NCBI RefSeq assembly: GCF_017876155.1
Contig: NZ_JAGINP010000010.1
Span: 124,001-188,000 of the forward strand
Reading direction: 5' to 3'
DNA: 64,000 bases
DNA from: Azospirillum rugosum
Lineage (GTDB): Bacteria; Pseudomonadota; Alphaproteobacteria; Azospirillales; Azospirillaceae
Shown here piece by piece: positions 53,686 to 62,431 of the stretch (positions within the stretch are counted from its first letter, which is position 1; every line of letters begins with the position of its first letter). The notes beneath the pieces are model-generated. The model made no database searches. It saw only the letters and a list, made by a program, of their open reading frames with translations, and was not told the DNA's origin. A program made the position numbers and the translations under genes.

Positions 53686-53993
53686 GGGAACCTCCGGTTC
53701 AGGGTGGCCGAACGGTTCTGCGCAACGCGCCGGCTCAACCACACGGTTGCAACCGGACAGGCGGCGCGGAAATCGGGCCACACAGCAAACAGTTGACGAC
53801 CCGAAAAGTGGTTCCCTCGCGCAGGTCGGAGACCAGCTTGGGGCTGAGAATGTCGTTTATGAGGACTCCGGAAAGGAATGTGCGCTCCGGCTTGAACCGC
53901 GCCGGGTTTCCCGAAGACCGGTTCGTTTGGGTCACGCCGCCATGGCGATGTCCTCGGTCAGCACTTTCGTTCGCTTGGCGCACCTCGCGGTTC
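53686..53993. other. Region downstream of the LysR gene, with IS end
   Basis: About 308 bases. The right part is an IS3 remnant listed separately. The left part (53686-53890) contains the presumed promoter of the lipoprotein gene and no recognised gene. Confidence 0.4.
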
Positions 53994-54046
53994 TCACACT
54001 CCAGCGCCTTGATCCGCTCCTGCTCGTCCATCGTCGGCCCCGGCCG
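53893..54046 (-). mobile_element. IS3-family remnant, OrfA C-terminus and terminal repeat
   Basis: Read on the minus strand: codons for [20 protein letters not shown] and then EVRQANES (54046-53963), the C-terminal part of an IS3 OrfA, a deletion, and then the terminal repeat whose plus-strand start is TGAACCGCGCCGGGTTTCCC (53893). The end resembles the one at 32036. The other end and orfB are absent, so this is an internally deleted element. It provides the last 17 codons of the LysR gene. Confidence 0.65.
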
Positions 54047-54938
54047 CGCGCAGATGCTCCAGAAAAGCCCGTACGGCGGGGTTGGTGCGCCGGCTGGACG
54101 GCCACAGCGCGTTGATGGTCTCCCGTTCCACGGCAAAGTTGCCGAGTACCGGGACCAACTCACCGCGGGCAACATAGGGGGCGGCAATAAAGGAAGCGCT
54201 GATGCCGATGCCGCCACCCGCAACGAGCGTTGCTATCACGGCTTCGCTGGCATCGACGATGATGCTTGACGCGGGCTCGATCTCGATCTCGCGCTCGCCG
54301 ATCCGAAACGGCCAGCGAAAGGTTTGCCCGCTGCTCTGATACCTTAGATTGACGGTATTGTGCGCTGCCAGTTCGTCCGGGTGTGCCGGCGTACCACGCG
54401 CAGCCAGATAGGCGGGCGATGCGAAAGCGCAGAGCCGCAACGGGGCCAGCCGACGGGCCAAAAGACCTGTGTCCGCGAGTTTGCCGATGCGGACTGCGAT
54501 ATCGATCCCTTGTTCGACAATGTCGACCAGTCGGTCGTCGAGCCGAAGGTCGATCGTCACCTTCGGATGGCGTTCACAGAATGCGGGCAAGGCGGGCGCG
54601 ATCAGGTGGAGCCCGATCGGCAGGGACGCCGCAATCCGCAAGGTGCCGGTTGGCTCGGCCCGAACGGCTTTCGCGGCCTGTTCGATCTCCTCCGCATCGC
54701 GCAATAGCCTTACGGCGCGCTCATGCAACTCGCGGCCTTCGGGCGTCAGCGTCAGGGAGCGGGTGGTCCGGGTGAAGAGGGAAACGCCCAGTTGCTGTTC
54801 GAGGCGTTGCACGCTCTTGCTGACCGCCGAAGGCGAAATGGCGAGCGCGCGGGCGGCAGCGGTGAAGCTGCCCAGCGATCCGGCGCGCGCGAATGCGATC
54901 AGCCCGGTCAGCCTTTCGAGTACAATTTGTTCCTTCAT
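53994..54938 (-). CDS. LysR-family regulator with IS-derived C-terminus
   Basis: 314 residues. Winged helix at about 5-65 ([40 protein letters not shown]) and a co-inducer domain. It is divergent from the quinone-oxidoreductase gene (about 90 bases), so it likely regulates it. The final residues [17 protein letters not shown] are translated from the IS3 remnant in another frame. The loss affects only the extreme C-terminus, after the folded domain, so activity may persist. Confidence 0.82.
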   Translation of the reverse strand: MKEQIVLERLTGLIAFARAGSLGSFTAAARALAISPSAVSKSVQRLEQQLGVSLFTRTTRSLTLTPEGRELHERAVRLLRDAEEIEQAAKAVRAEPTGTLRIAASLPIGLHLIAPALPAFCERHPKVTIDLRLDDRLVDIVEQGIDIAVRIGKLADTGLLARRLAPLRLCAFASPAYLAARGTPAHPDELAAHNTVNLRYQSSGQTFRWPFRIGEREIEIEPASSIIVDASEAVIATLVAGGGIGISASFIAAPYVARGELVPVLGNFAVERETINALWPSSRRTNPAVRAFLEHLRAAGADDGRAGADQGAGV

Positions 54939-55028
54939 GGCACAAGTAAAGCGAATTACACCGCCATTATCAACCTCGTGCCGCACACGCATCTTGTCGC
55001 TCAGTTGATACGCTCGATGGAGGATTTT

Positions 55029-56060
55029 ATGAGCGATGTGATGAAAGCGATTCGCCTGCACGCGTTCGGTGGCCCCGACGTGCTGGTCTATGAGGATGCT
55101 CCAAGGCCGGAGCTCAAGGCGGGCGAGGTGCTCGTCCGGGTTCATGCCGTCGGCCTCAATCCGCCCGACTGGTATCTGCGCGAGGGCTATAAAATGCTCC
55201 CGCCCGAATGGCGGCCGAAGGTCTCGTTCCCGATCATCCCGGGAACCGACATCTCGGGCGTCGTCGACGCGGTCGCCGACGACGTGCAGGGCTTCGCCGC
55301 CGGGGACGAAGTCTATGCGATGGTGCGCTTCCCCGTCGGTCTGGCCGGCGAAAGCAGCGCCTATGCGGAATACGTTGCCGTCCCGGCGACGGAACTTGCC
55401 CTAAAGCCGGCCGGCATCGACCATGTGCACGCGGCCGCGGCGCCGATGTCTCTCCTGACCGCGTGGCAGTTTCTGATCGACCTCGGGCACAACGAGCAGA
55501 ACCCGCTGCAGCCACGCCAGCATGAACCGGTGCCGCTTGCGGGAAAGACAGTTCTCGTCAACGGCGCGGCGGGCGGGGTCGGCCATTTTCTGGTGCAGCT
55601 GGCGAAGTGGCGGGGCGCGCGCGTCATCGCGGTCGCGTCCGGAAGCAATAAGGCCTTTCTGCACGACCTCGGCGCCGATGAGGTCATTGACTATGGCAAG
55701 ATCGCTGCCGAGGATGTCGTTCGCGGTCTCGACCTTGTGGTCGACGCGGTCGGCGGCCCAAGGACCGGACGCTTCCTGCCGACACTGAAGCGGGGCGGCG
55801 CTCTGTTCCCTATTTTCCCGCTCGGCTTTGATGGCAGGGGCGAGGCGGACAGGTTCGGCGTCACCGTGTCCACGACTCAGGTTCGCTCGAACGGCGCTCA
55901 GCTTGCGGAAATTGCGCCCCTTCTGGACAGCGGCACGATCCGCGTTGCCATCGACAGCCGCTTTGCCCTCGCCGAGGCTGGGAAGGCCCACGAGCGCGCC
56001 GCCGCTGGCCACATTCGTGGCAAGATCGTGCTCACGGTAGCGCAGGGAAAACAGCCGTGA
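55029..56060 (+). CDS. NADP-dependent oxidoreductase, zeta-crystallin/QOR type
   Basis: 343 residues: GroES-like N-terminus ([49 protein letters not shown]) and Rossmann fold ([28 protein letters not shown]). Zinc ligands of the alcohol dehydrogenases are absent, so this is a quinone-oxidoreductase or enone-reductase type. GGAGG lies before the ATG at 55029. A LysR gene is divergent. It overlaps the next gene by 4 bases. Confidence 0.85.
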   Translation: MSDVMKAIRLHAFGGPDVLVYEDAPRPELKAGEVLVRVHAVGLNPPDWYLREGYKMLPPEWRPKVSFPIIPGTDISGVVDAVADDVQGFAAGDEVYAMVRFPVGLAGESSAYAEYVAVPATELALKPAGIDHVHAAAAPMSLLTAWQFLIDLGHNEQNPLQPRQHEPVPLAGKTVLVNGAAGGVGHFLVQLAKWRGARVIAVASGSNKAFLHDLGADEVIDYGKIAAEDVVRGLDLVVDAVGGPRTGRFLPTLKRGGALFPIFPLGFDGRGEADRFGVTVSTTQVRSNGAQLAEIAPLLDSGTIRVAIDSRFALAEAGKAHERAAAGHIRGKIVLTVAQGKQP

Positions 56061-56479
56061 GTGCCGCGGCGAAGCTCCCTCAGGGTACAACGGCGTGGTT
56101 CGAGATGGTGGGCACGCTGATGTGCGCCGCCGCATCCCGGGCCGGCTTTGCACCGGATCTGAATTGGTCGCTCGTGGAGCGCTACAGCGACGGCGTGACA
56201 CTGCCGAACGGGCGCATTCAAGGCATTCGCTTCGCCATCGTAAATGGCGCACCGTCATTCGACGTCGGCGTGGACAAGGACGAGCGGGGCGATGTCACCA
56301 TCGAAGTAAGCGCCGCCGCCGCCCGCGAGCTGAATCTGATTTGCACCGCCGACCCGGCCTACGTCATCGCGCGCGACCGGGCCACGCGATTGAGGCAAAT
56401 CCGGGTGAATGGCGATCTATCGCCGATGGCTGATTGGCTCGATGCAATCCACGATTCAATTGTTGACCATACAGGCTGA
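56057..56479 (+). CDS. Hypothetical protein, coupled to the oxidoreductase
   Basis: 140 residues starting with GTG that overlaps the upstream stop (GTGA). It has no recognised family. Segments such as RIQGIRFAIVNGAPSFDVGVD and VSAAAARELNLICTADPAYV suggest a compact alpha/beta protein without signal peptide or membrane segments. The overlap with the oxidoreductase implies a related role. Confidence 0.6.
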   Translation: MSAAAKLPQGTTAWFEMVGTLMCAAASRAGFAPDLNWSLVERYSDGVTLPNGRIQGIRFAIVNGAPSFDVGVDKDERGDVTIEVSAAAARELNLICTADPAYVIARDRATRLRQIRVNGDLSPMADWLDAIHDSIVDHTG

Positions 56480-56598
56480 GAGCGTGCTTCAGCGTGTTCC
56501 AGCGGGGCGCCTGCAGCGACAGGGAGGGCAGCCGTTCCGCTGCTCCGATGGTTTCCCGATGCCGCCAGCGCCGCCAGGTTTGCGACGGTTTCGTAGGA

Positions 56599-56682
56599 CT
56601 AAAGCGGCGTCATCCCGCCATCCTCGCTGGCGAGGAACAGGGCGGCACGCGCCAGATCCCCGGGACGGCCGAGGCGGCATCG
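56599..56682 (-). pseudogene. C-terminal scrap of a short-chain dehydrogenase
   Basis: The minus strand encodes RLGRPGDLARAALFLASED and ends GGMTPL then a stop, the pattern of the C-terminal helix of SDR enzymes (GRPEEIAxAxLFLASD). The upstream part is missing and the frame differs from the complete SDR gene just to the right, so this is a fragment of another SDR. Confidence 0.55.
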
Positions 56683-56762
56683 CGCATCAGGGGAAGCGCC
56701 TTGGTGACCCCCGTGACTCCGCGCCTGACGCCCCCGAGCAGGAGCGTCAGGCGACTTTGCCC

Positions 56763-57515
56763 TCAGCCGACGGTGTAGCCGCCGTCGACCACCAGCTCCT
56801 GCCCGTAGATGTTCCTTGCCTCGTCCGAGGCGAGGAACAGCGCCGCGTCGGCAATGCTCTGCGGAGCGCCGAAGGCGCCCGGGAACAGGCGGGCGGTGAC
56901 GTTGGCCGCCACTTGACCGAGCACGTCCTCGGGAAGGCCGACCTTGCTCCAGATCGGGGTGGCGATCGGACCGGGGGCCACGGCGTTCACCCGGATGCCC
57001 TGCGGCGCCAGCTCCGCGGCCAGCGTTTTCGTGGCGGAACTGATCGCCGCCTTGCTGGCGCTGTAGATCGCCAAGCCCGGAAAGCCGACCTGGACCAGGA
57101 ACGTGGTGATGAAGACGATGGACCCGTTGCGGCGGATGGACGGCAGGAACAGGCGCGCGGTCTGGAGCGCGCCGACGACGTTGACCGAGAACTGGTCGTG
57201 GATGGCGTCCTCGTTACTGTCGGCGAAGGGCACGACCTTGGCGACGCCGGCGTTCGGCACCACGACGTCCACGCCTCCGAAGCGCGCGGTCGTTTCCCGG
57301 ACCAGACGCTCCAGGTCGGCGCGCACGGTCACGTCGCCGGCGACGGCCAGCACCCGGTCCGGAGCCCGGGCGGCGAGGTCCCGCAGGGCCTCGGCGTCGC
57401 GCGCGAACACGGCGACCTTGGCGCCTTCGTCGAGGAACCGTTCGACGATGGACCGGCCGATCCCCGAACTGGCGCCGGTGACGACGGCCACACGATTGTC
57501 CAGACGCTGCGTCAT
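56763..57515 (-). CDS. Short-chain dehydrogenase/reductase
   Basis: 250 residues with the classical SDR motifs: TGASSGIGR (residues 13-21), NAG (about 90), the catalytic YSASK (Tyr about 150 and Lys 4 later) and PGPIATP. AAGGAAAAG precedes the ATG at 57515. NAD(P)-dependent oxidoreductase of unknown substrate. It is 130 bases downstream of the alternative oxidase gene on the same strand. Confidence 0.87.
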   Translation of the reverse strand: MTQRLDNRVAVVTGASSGIGRSIVERFLDEGAKVAVFARDAEALRDLAARAPDRVLAVAGDVTVRADLERLVRETTARFGGVDVVVPNAGVAKVVPFADSNEDAIHDQFSVNVVGALQTARLFLPSIRRNGSIVFITTFLVQVGFPGLAIYSASKAAISSATKTLAAELAPQGIRVNAVAPGPIATPIWSKVGLPEDVLGQVAANVTARLFPGAFGAPQSIADAALFLASDEARNIYGQELVVDGGYTVG

Positions 57516-57565
57516 GGTCTTTTCCTTATGAAATGCGGTGGGGGATCGGTCGGAAGCGTTCCGCC

Positions 57566-57601
57566 GATGGTTCAGGCGGTGGTTCGGGCGATGGTTCGGG
57601 C
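57566..57601. repeat. Three 12-bp tandem units (GATGGTTCGGGC type)
   Basis: GATGGTTCAGGC, GGTGGTTCGGGC, GATGGTTCGGGC in a row, in the gap between the SDR and the alternative oxidase. The units differ at one or two positions. They may be a slippage-prone spacer or a set of binding sites for a regulator of the SDR. Confidence 0.6.
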
Positions 57602-57644
57602 GCAGGAAAGGCAAGCCCGTCCGAGGAGGGTGACTCTTTTCCGG

Positions 57645-58307
57645 TCAGGCGGCCTTGCGCGGCTCGTCCCGGCGGTCGGCATCGGCGGACGGCTGGCCCG
57701 CCAGCGTGTCGGCGAAGCCGTGGTTCACGTCGCGGTGGTTGGCCTCGTCGTTGCGGACGGCGAGCACGACGTCGCGCAGCGTGGCGGTTTCCGGCAGCTT
57801 CCAATAGTCGATGGCGAGGCGCGGGGCCGGCGGGTTCGCGTGCCGGCCGGCGTCGATTTCGGCGAGATAGCCGGTGTAGCTGACGACCGCTTCCTCTTCG
57901 AAATAGCCGACCACGCGGTGGGCCGTCTTCGGCGAGATCAGGTACAGCAGGAAGAAGGCGTTGTAGAAGGCACCCTGGGTCAGCAGGATCAGGACGCGTT
58001 CCAGCCAGTTCGGCTTCGCCACCTCGACGAAGGTCATGAGGTGCATGCGCTCGTTCTCCGCCTCGTCGAGCAGGGTGTGAATCCAGCCACGGTCGTGCTG
58101 CATGCGGCGCAGGCAGCGCAGATGCTGCAGCGTCGCGCCGACCATGCCGGGAACCGCCGCCACCGTTTCCAGCACGATGGCGCGATGCCCATAGCGCTTG
58201 GCGAAGAAGGTGTCGGCCAGCAGGCGCAACGCCTTGGTGAAGCCCAACGCGACACGGTCGCCAAGGTCGCGGGGCGTGTGATGCGTGGTGAGGATGAACG
58301 TCGCCAT
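57645..58307 (-). CDS. aox: Bacterial alternative oxidase (AOX)
   Basis: 220 residues. All four iron-binding motifs of the alternative oxidase are present: LET (about 50), ENERMHL, FEEEA and the last [12 protein letters not shown]. Two hydrophobic helices bracket the middle. AOX is a di-iron ubiquinol oxidase on the membrane that reduces oxygen without pumping protons and resists cyanide and sulfide. AGGAG lies before the ATG at 58307. Among bacteria it is uncommon but known in alphaproteobacteria. It is upstream of an SDR gene. Confidence 0.9.
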   Translation of the reverse strand: MATFILTTHHTPRDLGDRVALGFTKALRLLADTFFAKRYGHRAIVLETVAAVPGMVGATLQHLRCLRRMQHDRGWIHTLLDEAENERMHLMTFVEVAKPNWLERVLILLTQGAFYNAFFLLYLISPKTAHRVVGYFEEEAVVSYTGYLAEIDAGRHANPPAPRLAIDYWKLPETATLRDVVLAVRNDEANHRDVNHGFADTLAGQPSADADRRDEPRKAA

Positions 58308-58513
58308 GTTGGATCTCCTGTGTCCGGACGCCGGTGCGGTCGCCGATGGCGGTCCGCCGCCTGCTTGCCGGGCCTTCGTTACCGCCCGGTCGATCGCAGC
58401 GCCGGCGTGCGGCGTTTGATGTCGTGGGATGAACATGCGCCGAAAATGCATCTTTTAGAATGGACAGATTGTCGCACCCCGCTGCACGCTTTCGCCCCGC
58501 GGCGACGGTCAGG

Positions 58514-59479
58514 TCAATCCTGGGAAGGCGACGGTTCGCCGACCGCGCGCGCGAAAGCGGCGGACGCGCTGTCGAACGGGTTCAGCCACTCGCGATGCCG
58601 GGCGAAATGCACGGCCAGCAGGTCGATGAAGGTCCGCACCTTGGTGGACAGGTGGTCACGGTGCGGGTAGATGGCGTTGATGGCGAACTCCAGCGGGCGA
58701 TAGGTCGGCAGCAGCTGGCGCAGGGCGCCGCTGCGCAGGTCGTCCAGCACGATGAAGCTCGGCAGCAGCAGCAACCCCTCGCCGCTCAGCGCGACCAGCC
58801 GCATTGTCTCCCCGCTGTTGGTCACCAGATTGCCGGACACCCGCACGGACACATCCGTCTTGTCCGGCCCTGTGAAGCGCCAATCGTTGCCGAACGGGTA
58901 ATGGCTGTAGCGCAGGCAATTGTGCCGGGCCAGCTCCTCCAGGCTCTGCGGCACCCCGTGCTTCTCCAGATAGGCCGGCGCCGCGCACAGCACGTGCCGC
59001 CAGGGCGTCAGCCGCCGGCAGATCAGGCTCGCGTTCTGCGGCTGCAAGGGGTGCACCGCCAGATCGAACCCCTCGTCCACGATGTCCACCGAAGCCTCGC
59101 CGATGGTCAGCTCCACGGACACCGCCGGGTACCGCGCGACGAAGTCGCTGATCGCCGGCGCGATGAAGCGCGCCAGGTGGGTGCCGACGTGCAGGCGCAG
59201 CGTTCCCCGGGGCGTCGCGTTCAGCGCCACGGCCAGTTCGTCGGCGGCCTCAAGCTCCGCAAGGATGCCGACGCAACGGTCGTAGTAGGCCCGCCCGGCG
59301 TCGGTCAGGCTGACCCGCCGCGTGGTCCGGTTCAGCAAGCGGACCGCCAGCCGGTCCTCCAGCGCCTGGACGTGGTTGCTGACCATGGTGACGGACAGGT
59401 TCAGGCGCCGCGCCGCCGCGGAAAAGCCGCCGCACTCCACCACCCGCACAAAGGCCGTCAGGCTCGTCAGCCGGTCCAC
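58514..59479 (-). CDS. LysR-family regulator, divergent from the efflux pair
   Basis: 321 residues from a GTG at 59479 (GGAGG upstream), giving the start VDRLTSLTAFVRVVECGG typical of this LysR subgroup. Winged helix at residues 10-60 and a co-inducer domain. It is divergent from the emrA-like gene, and a TTATCCA-N7-TGGATAA dyad lies in the gap. It should control the pair. The open frame from 59575 is a longer alternative without family likeness. Confidence 0.87.
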   Translation of the reverse strand: MDRLTSLTAFVRVVECGGFSAAARRLNLSVTMVSNHVQALEDRLAVRLLNRTTRRVSLTDAGRAYYDRCVGILAELEAADELAVALNATPRGTLRLHVGTHLARFIAPAISDFVARYPAVSVELTIGEASVDIVDEGFDLAVHPLQPQNASLICRRLTPWRHVLCAAPAYLEKHGVPQSLEELARHNCLRYSHYPFGNDWRFTGPDKTDVSVRVSGNLVTNSGETMRLVALSGEGLLLLPSFIVLDDLRSGALRQLLPTYRPLEFAINAIYPHRDHLSTKVRTFIDLLAVHFARHREWLNPFDSASAAFARAVGEPSPSQD

Positions 59480-59508
59480 GCGTCCTCCGCTTCGCCGTTC
59501 CGGCCCGA

Positions 59509-59529
59509 TTATCCACCCAGGCTGGATAA
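59509..59529. promoter_or_regulatory. LysR operator dyad, TTATCCA-N7-TGGATAA
   Basis: A perfect 7-bp inverted repeat with a 7-base spacer in the 159-bp divergent gap between the LysR and emrA-like genes. LysR proteins bind such interrupted dyads (T-N11-A type) to regulate both sides. It begins 30 bases upstream of the LysR start. Confidence 0.55.
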
Positions 59530-59638
59530 ACTTTCCAGACTTTCCGGAATTCTCACCTCGCCGCACCCGCCCCATCCTGACTGTGCGGACCGGGATGGCT
59601 CAGCCCCCCGGCTTTGCCGCAGAACAGGACGGGGTGCG

Positions 59639-60784
59639 ATGGTCGAACTCACTCACGATGGCAGGCACGGCGGCACGGCCGAGGCGCCGCGCACGGCGGT
59701 CGAACGCACGGCAATCAGGCGCCCGGCGCTCAAGCGCGCCGCGCTGGCGCTGGTCCTCCTCGGCGGCGTTGCGGCCGCGGGCTTCGCCGGGCACCGCTAC
59801 TGGACCGTCGGCCGGTATCTGGAAACCACCGACGACGCCTACGTCAAGGCCGACCACACGGTGATCGCCCCGAAGGTGTCCGGCTACATCGCCGAGGTCC
59901 TGGTCCAGGACAACGAGCGCGTCACCGCCGGCCAGCCGCTGGCCCGCATCGACGACCGCGACTTCCGCGTGGCGCTGGACCAGGCGCAGGCGGACCTGGA
60001 GATGGCGGAGGCGGCGATCAGCAACCTGGACGCCCAGATCGTGCTGCAGCGGTCGCTGATCGAGCAGGAGAAGGCCGACGTGGCGGCGAGCGAGGTCGCT
60101 CTCGCCTTTGCGCAGAAGGACAACGCCCGCTACAGCGACCTGATGCAGACCGGCTACGGCACGACGCAGCGGGCGCAGCAGGCCGAGGCGACGCTGGGCC
60201 AGGCGCAGGCCAAGCTGCGCGGCGACCGCGCCGCCCTGGTCGCCGCGCAGGACAGGATCAATGTGCTGGCCACCGAACGCGGCAAGGCCGAAGCGCAACG
60301 CGACCGCAGTCGCGGCGCCTTGGAGCAGGCGCGGCTGAACCTGTCCTACACGGTCATCGCCGCCCCGATCTCCGGCACGGTGGGCGCCCGCTCGTTGCGG
60401 GTCGGACAGTATGTGCAGACCGGCACGCAGCTGATGGCCGTGGTGCCGCTGCAGGCGGTCTACGTCGTCGCGAACTTCAAGGAAACCCAGCTGACCCACG
60501 TCCACGCCGGGCAGCCGGTGGAGATCGCGGTCGACGGCTTTCCCGGCGTGGAGCTGAAGGGCCATGTGGACGGCCTGTCGCCGGCCAGCGGTTTGGAATT
60601 CGCCCTGCTGCCGCCGGACAACGCGACCGGCAACTTCACCAAGATCGTGCAGCGCATTCCCGTGAAGATCCTTCTCGATCCGGGTCCTCTGTCGGGCCTT
60701 CTGCGCCCCGGCATGTCGGTCGAACCGACCATCGACACCCGCGGCACGGCCGGGACACGGGACGCGGCAACGTCCGCAAATTGA
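59639..60784 (+). CDS. emrA: Efflux membrane-fusion protein, EmrA type
   Basis: 381 residues. One membrane helix (about 33-55), then lipoyl/barrel parts with TTDDAYVKADHTVIAPKVSG (the usual EmrA signature) and a long alpha-hairpin. It links the MFS pump EmrB to an outer-membrane channel in drug efflux. The next gene encodes a DHA2 transporter, 37 bases downstream. AGGACGGGG precedes the ATG. Confidence 0.88.
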   Translation: MVELTHDGRHGGTAEAPRTAVERTAIRRPALKRAALALVLLGGVAAAGFAGHRYWTVGRYLETTDDAYVKADHTVIAPKVSGYIAEVLVQDNERVTAGQPLARIDDRDFRVALDQAQADLEMAEAAISNLDAQIVLQRSLIEQEKADVAASEVALAFAQKDNARYSDLMQTGYGTTQRAQQAEATLGQAQAKLRGDRAALVAAQDRINVLATERGKAEAQRDRSRGALEQARLNLSYTVIAAPISGTVGARSLRVGQYVQTGTQLMAVVPLQAVYVVANFKETQLTHVHAGQPVEIAVDGFPGVELKGHVDGLSPASGLEFALLPPDNATGNFTKIVQRIPVKILLDPGPLSGLLRPGMSVEPTIDTRGTAGTRDAATSAN

Positions 60785-60821
60785 CGGCCGCCCCACCCTC
60801 CTCATCACAAGGACCATAGCC

Positions 60822-62396
60822 ATGTCCACCCCCGCCGCGGCCGATACCGCCGGCACCGCATCCACCCGGAACTGGCTCGCCGTGATCGGCTCGACGCTGG
60901 GCGCGTTCATGGCGGTGCTGAACATCCAGATCGTCAACGCCTCGCTCGCCGACATCCAGGGCGCCATCGGCGCCGGCATCGACGAAGGCGGCTGGATTTC
61001 CACCGCCTATCTGGTGGCCGAGATCATCGTGATTCCCCTGAGCGGCTGGCTGGCTCAGATCTTCTCCATCCGCCGCTACCTGCTGGTCAACGCGGTGCTA
61101 TTCCTGCTGTTCTCGGTCCTCTGCGCCTTCGCGGCGAACCTGGAGCAGATGATCGTCCTGCGGGCGATCCAGGGCTTCTGCGGCGGCGTGCTGATCCCGA
61201 TGGCCTTCACCATCATCATCACGCTCCTGCCCAAGGCCAAGCAGTCCGTCGGGCTCGCCCTGTTCGCCCTGTCGGCGACCTTCGCCCCGGCGATCGGGCC
61301 GACCATCGGCGGCTATCTGACGGAGAATTGGGGCTGGCAGTACATCTTCTACGTCAACCTGATCCCCGGCGCCGTGATGGTCGGCCTGCTGGCCTTCTCG
61401 CTGGACCCCGCGCCCATGAAGCTGGCCCTGCTGAAGACGGGCGACTGGCCGGGCATCGTCACGATGGCGGTCGGGCTCGGCGCGTTGCAGACGGTGCTGG
61501 AGGAAGGCAACAAGGAGGACTGGTTCGGCTCCCCCTTCATCCTGCGGCTGAGCATCGTCGCGGCGGTGTCCCTGGGGCTGTTCCTGTGGATCGAGCTGCA
61601 CAGCGCCCGGCCGCTGCTGAACCTGCGGCTGCTGGTGCGGCGCAACTTCAGCTTCGGCATCGTGGCGAACTTCATGCTGGGCGTGGCGCTCTACGGGTCC
61701 GTCTTCGTGATGCCCGTCTACCTGTCGCGCATCCAGGGCTACAACGCGGAGCAGATCGGCGGCGTGCTGGCCTGGACCGGGCTGCCGCAGCTTCTGCTGA
61801 TCCCGCTGGTGCCGCGGCTGATGAAGCGGTTCGACGCGCGGCTGCTGATCGCCGTCGGCTTCGCGCTGTTCGCCGGCAGCGCCTTCATGAACATCGCCAT
61901 GACCGCCTCCTATGCCGCCGACCAGCTGTTGATCCCGAACATCGTCCGCGCCGTCGGGCAGGCGCTGGTCTTCGCGCCGCTGTCGGCGGTGGCGACCGCC
62001 GGCATCGAGACGGAGAACGCGGGCTCCGCCTCCGGCCTGTTCAACATGATGCGCAACCTGGGCGGTGCGGTGGGCATCGCCCTGCTGCAAACCTTTCTGA
62101 CGAAGCGGGAGCAGTTCCACTCCAACATCCTGTCGCACGCGGTCTCGCTGTTCGAGCCGGCGACCGTCGCCCGTATCGAGCAGCTGACCCGGTACTTCCA
62201 ATCGCACGGCATCACCGACCCGATCGATGCAGGGCGCCGCGCCTATGTCGCCATCGGCGCGGTGGTGCGCAAACAGGCCTTCGTCATGGCGTTCAGCGAT
62301 GCCTTTTTCCTGCTGGGCGTCGCCCTGCTCGTCGCCCTGGTCGCAACCCTGCTGTTGAAGAAGCCGGAGCATCTGAGCGCCGGCGGCGCACACTGA
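60822..62396 (+). CDS. emrB: DHA2-family MFS efflux pump, EmrB type
   Basis: 524 residues, 14 predicted helices as in the DHA2 drug:H+ antiporters. Typical features: ASLADIQGAIGAGIDEGGWI in the first loop, the LAQIFSIRRYLLVNAVLFLL region, and the proline/glycine-rich motif C GPTIGGYLTENWGWQYIF. It exports hydrophobic or toxic compounds with EmrA. No gene for the outer-membrane channel is next to it. Confidence 0.9.
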   Translation: MSTPAAADTAGTASTRNWLAVIGSTLGAFMAVLNIQIVNASLADIQGAIGAGIDEGGWISTAYLVAEIIVIPLSGWLAQIFSIRRYLLVNAVLFLLFSVLCAFAANLEQMIVLRAIQGFCGGVLIPMAFTIIITLLPKAKQSVGLALFALSATFAPAIGPTIGGYLTENWGWQYIFYVNLIPGAVMVGLLAFSLDPAPMKLALLKTGDWPGIVTMAVGLGALQTVLEEGNKEDWFGSPFILRLSIVAAVSLGLFLWIELHSARPLLNLRLLVRRNFSFGIVANFMLGVALYGSVFVMPVYLSRIQGYNAEQIGGVLAWTGLPQLLLIPLVPRLMKRFDARLLIAVGFALFAGSAFMNIAMTASYAADQLLIPNIVRAVGQALVFAPLSAVATAGIETENAGSASGLFNMMRNLGGAVGIALLQTFLTKREQFHSNILSHAVSLFEPATVARIEQLTRYFQSHGITDPIDAGRRAYVAIGAVVRKQAFVMAFSDAFFLLGVALLVALVATLLLKKPEHLSAGGAH

Positions 62397-62431
62397 GCAA
62401 TGGTGTGCGTGCGAAAATCCGGAGGGATGCC

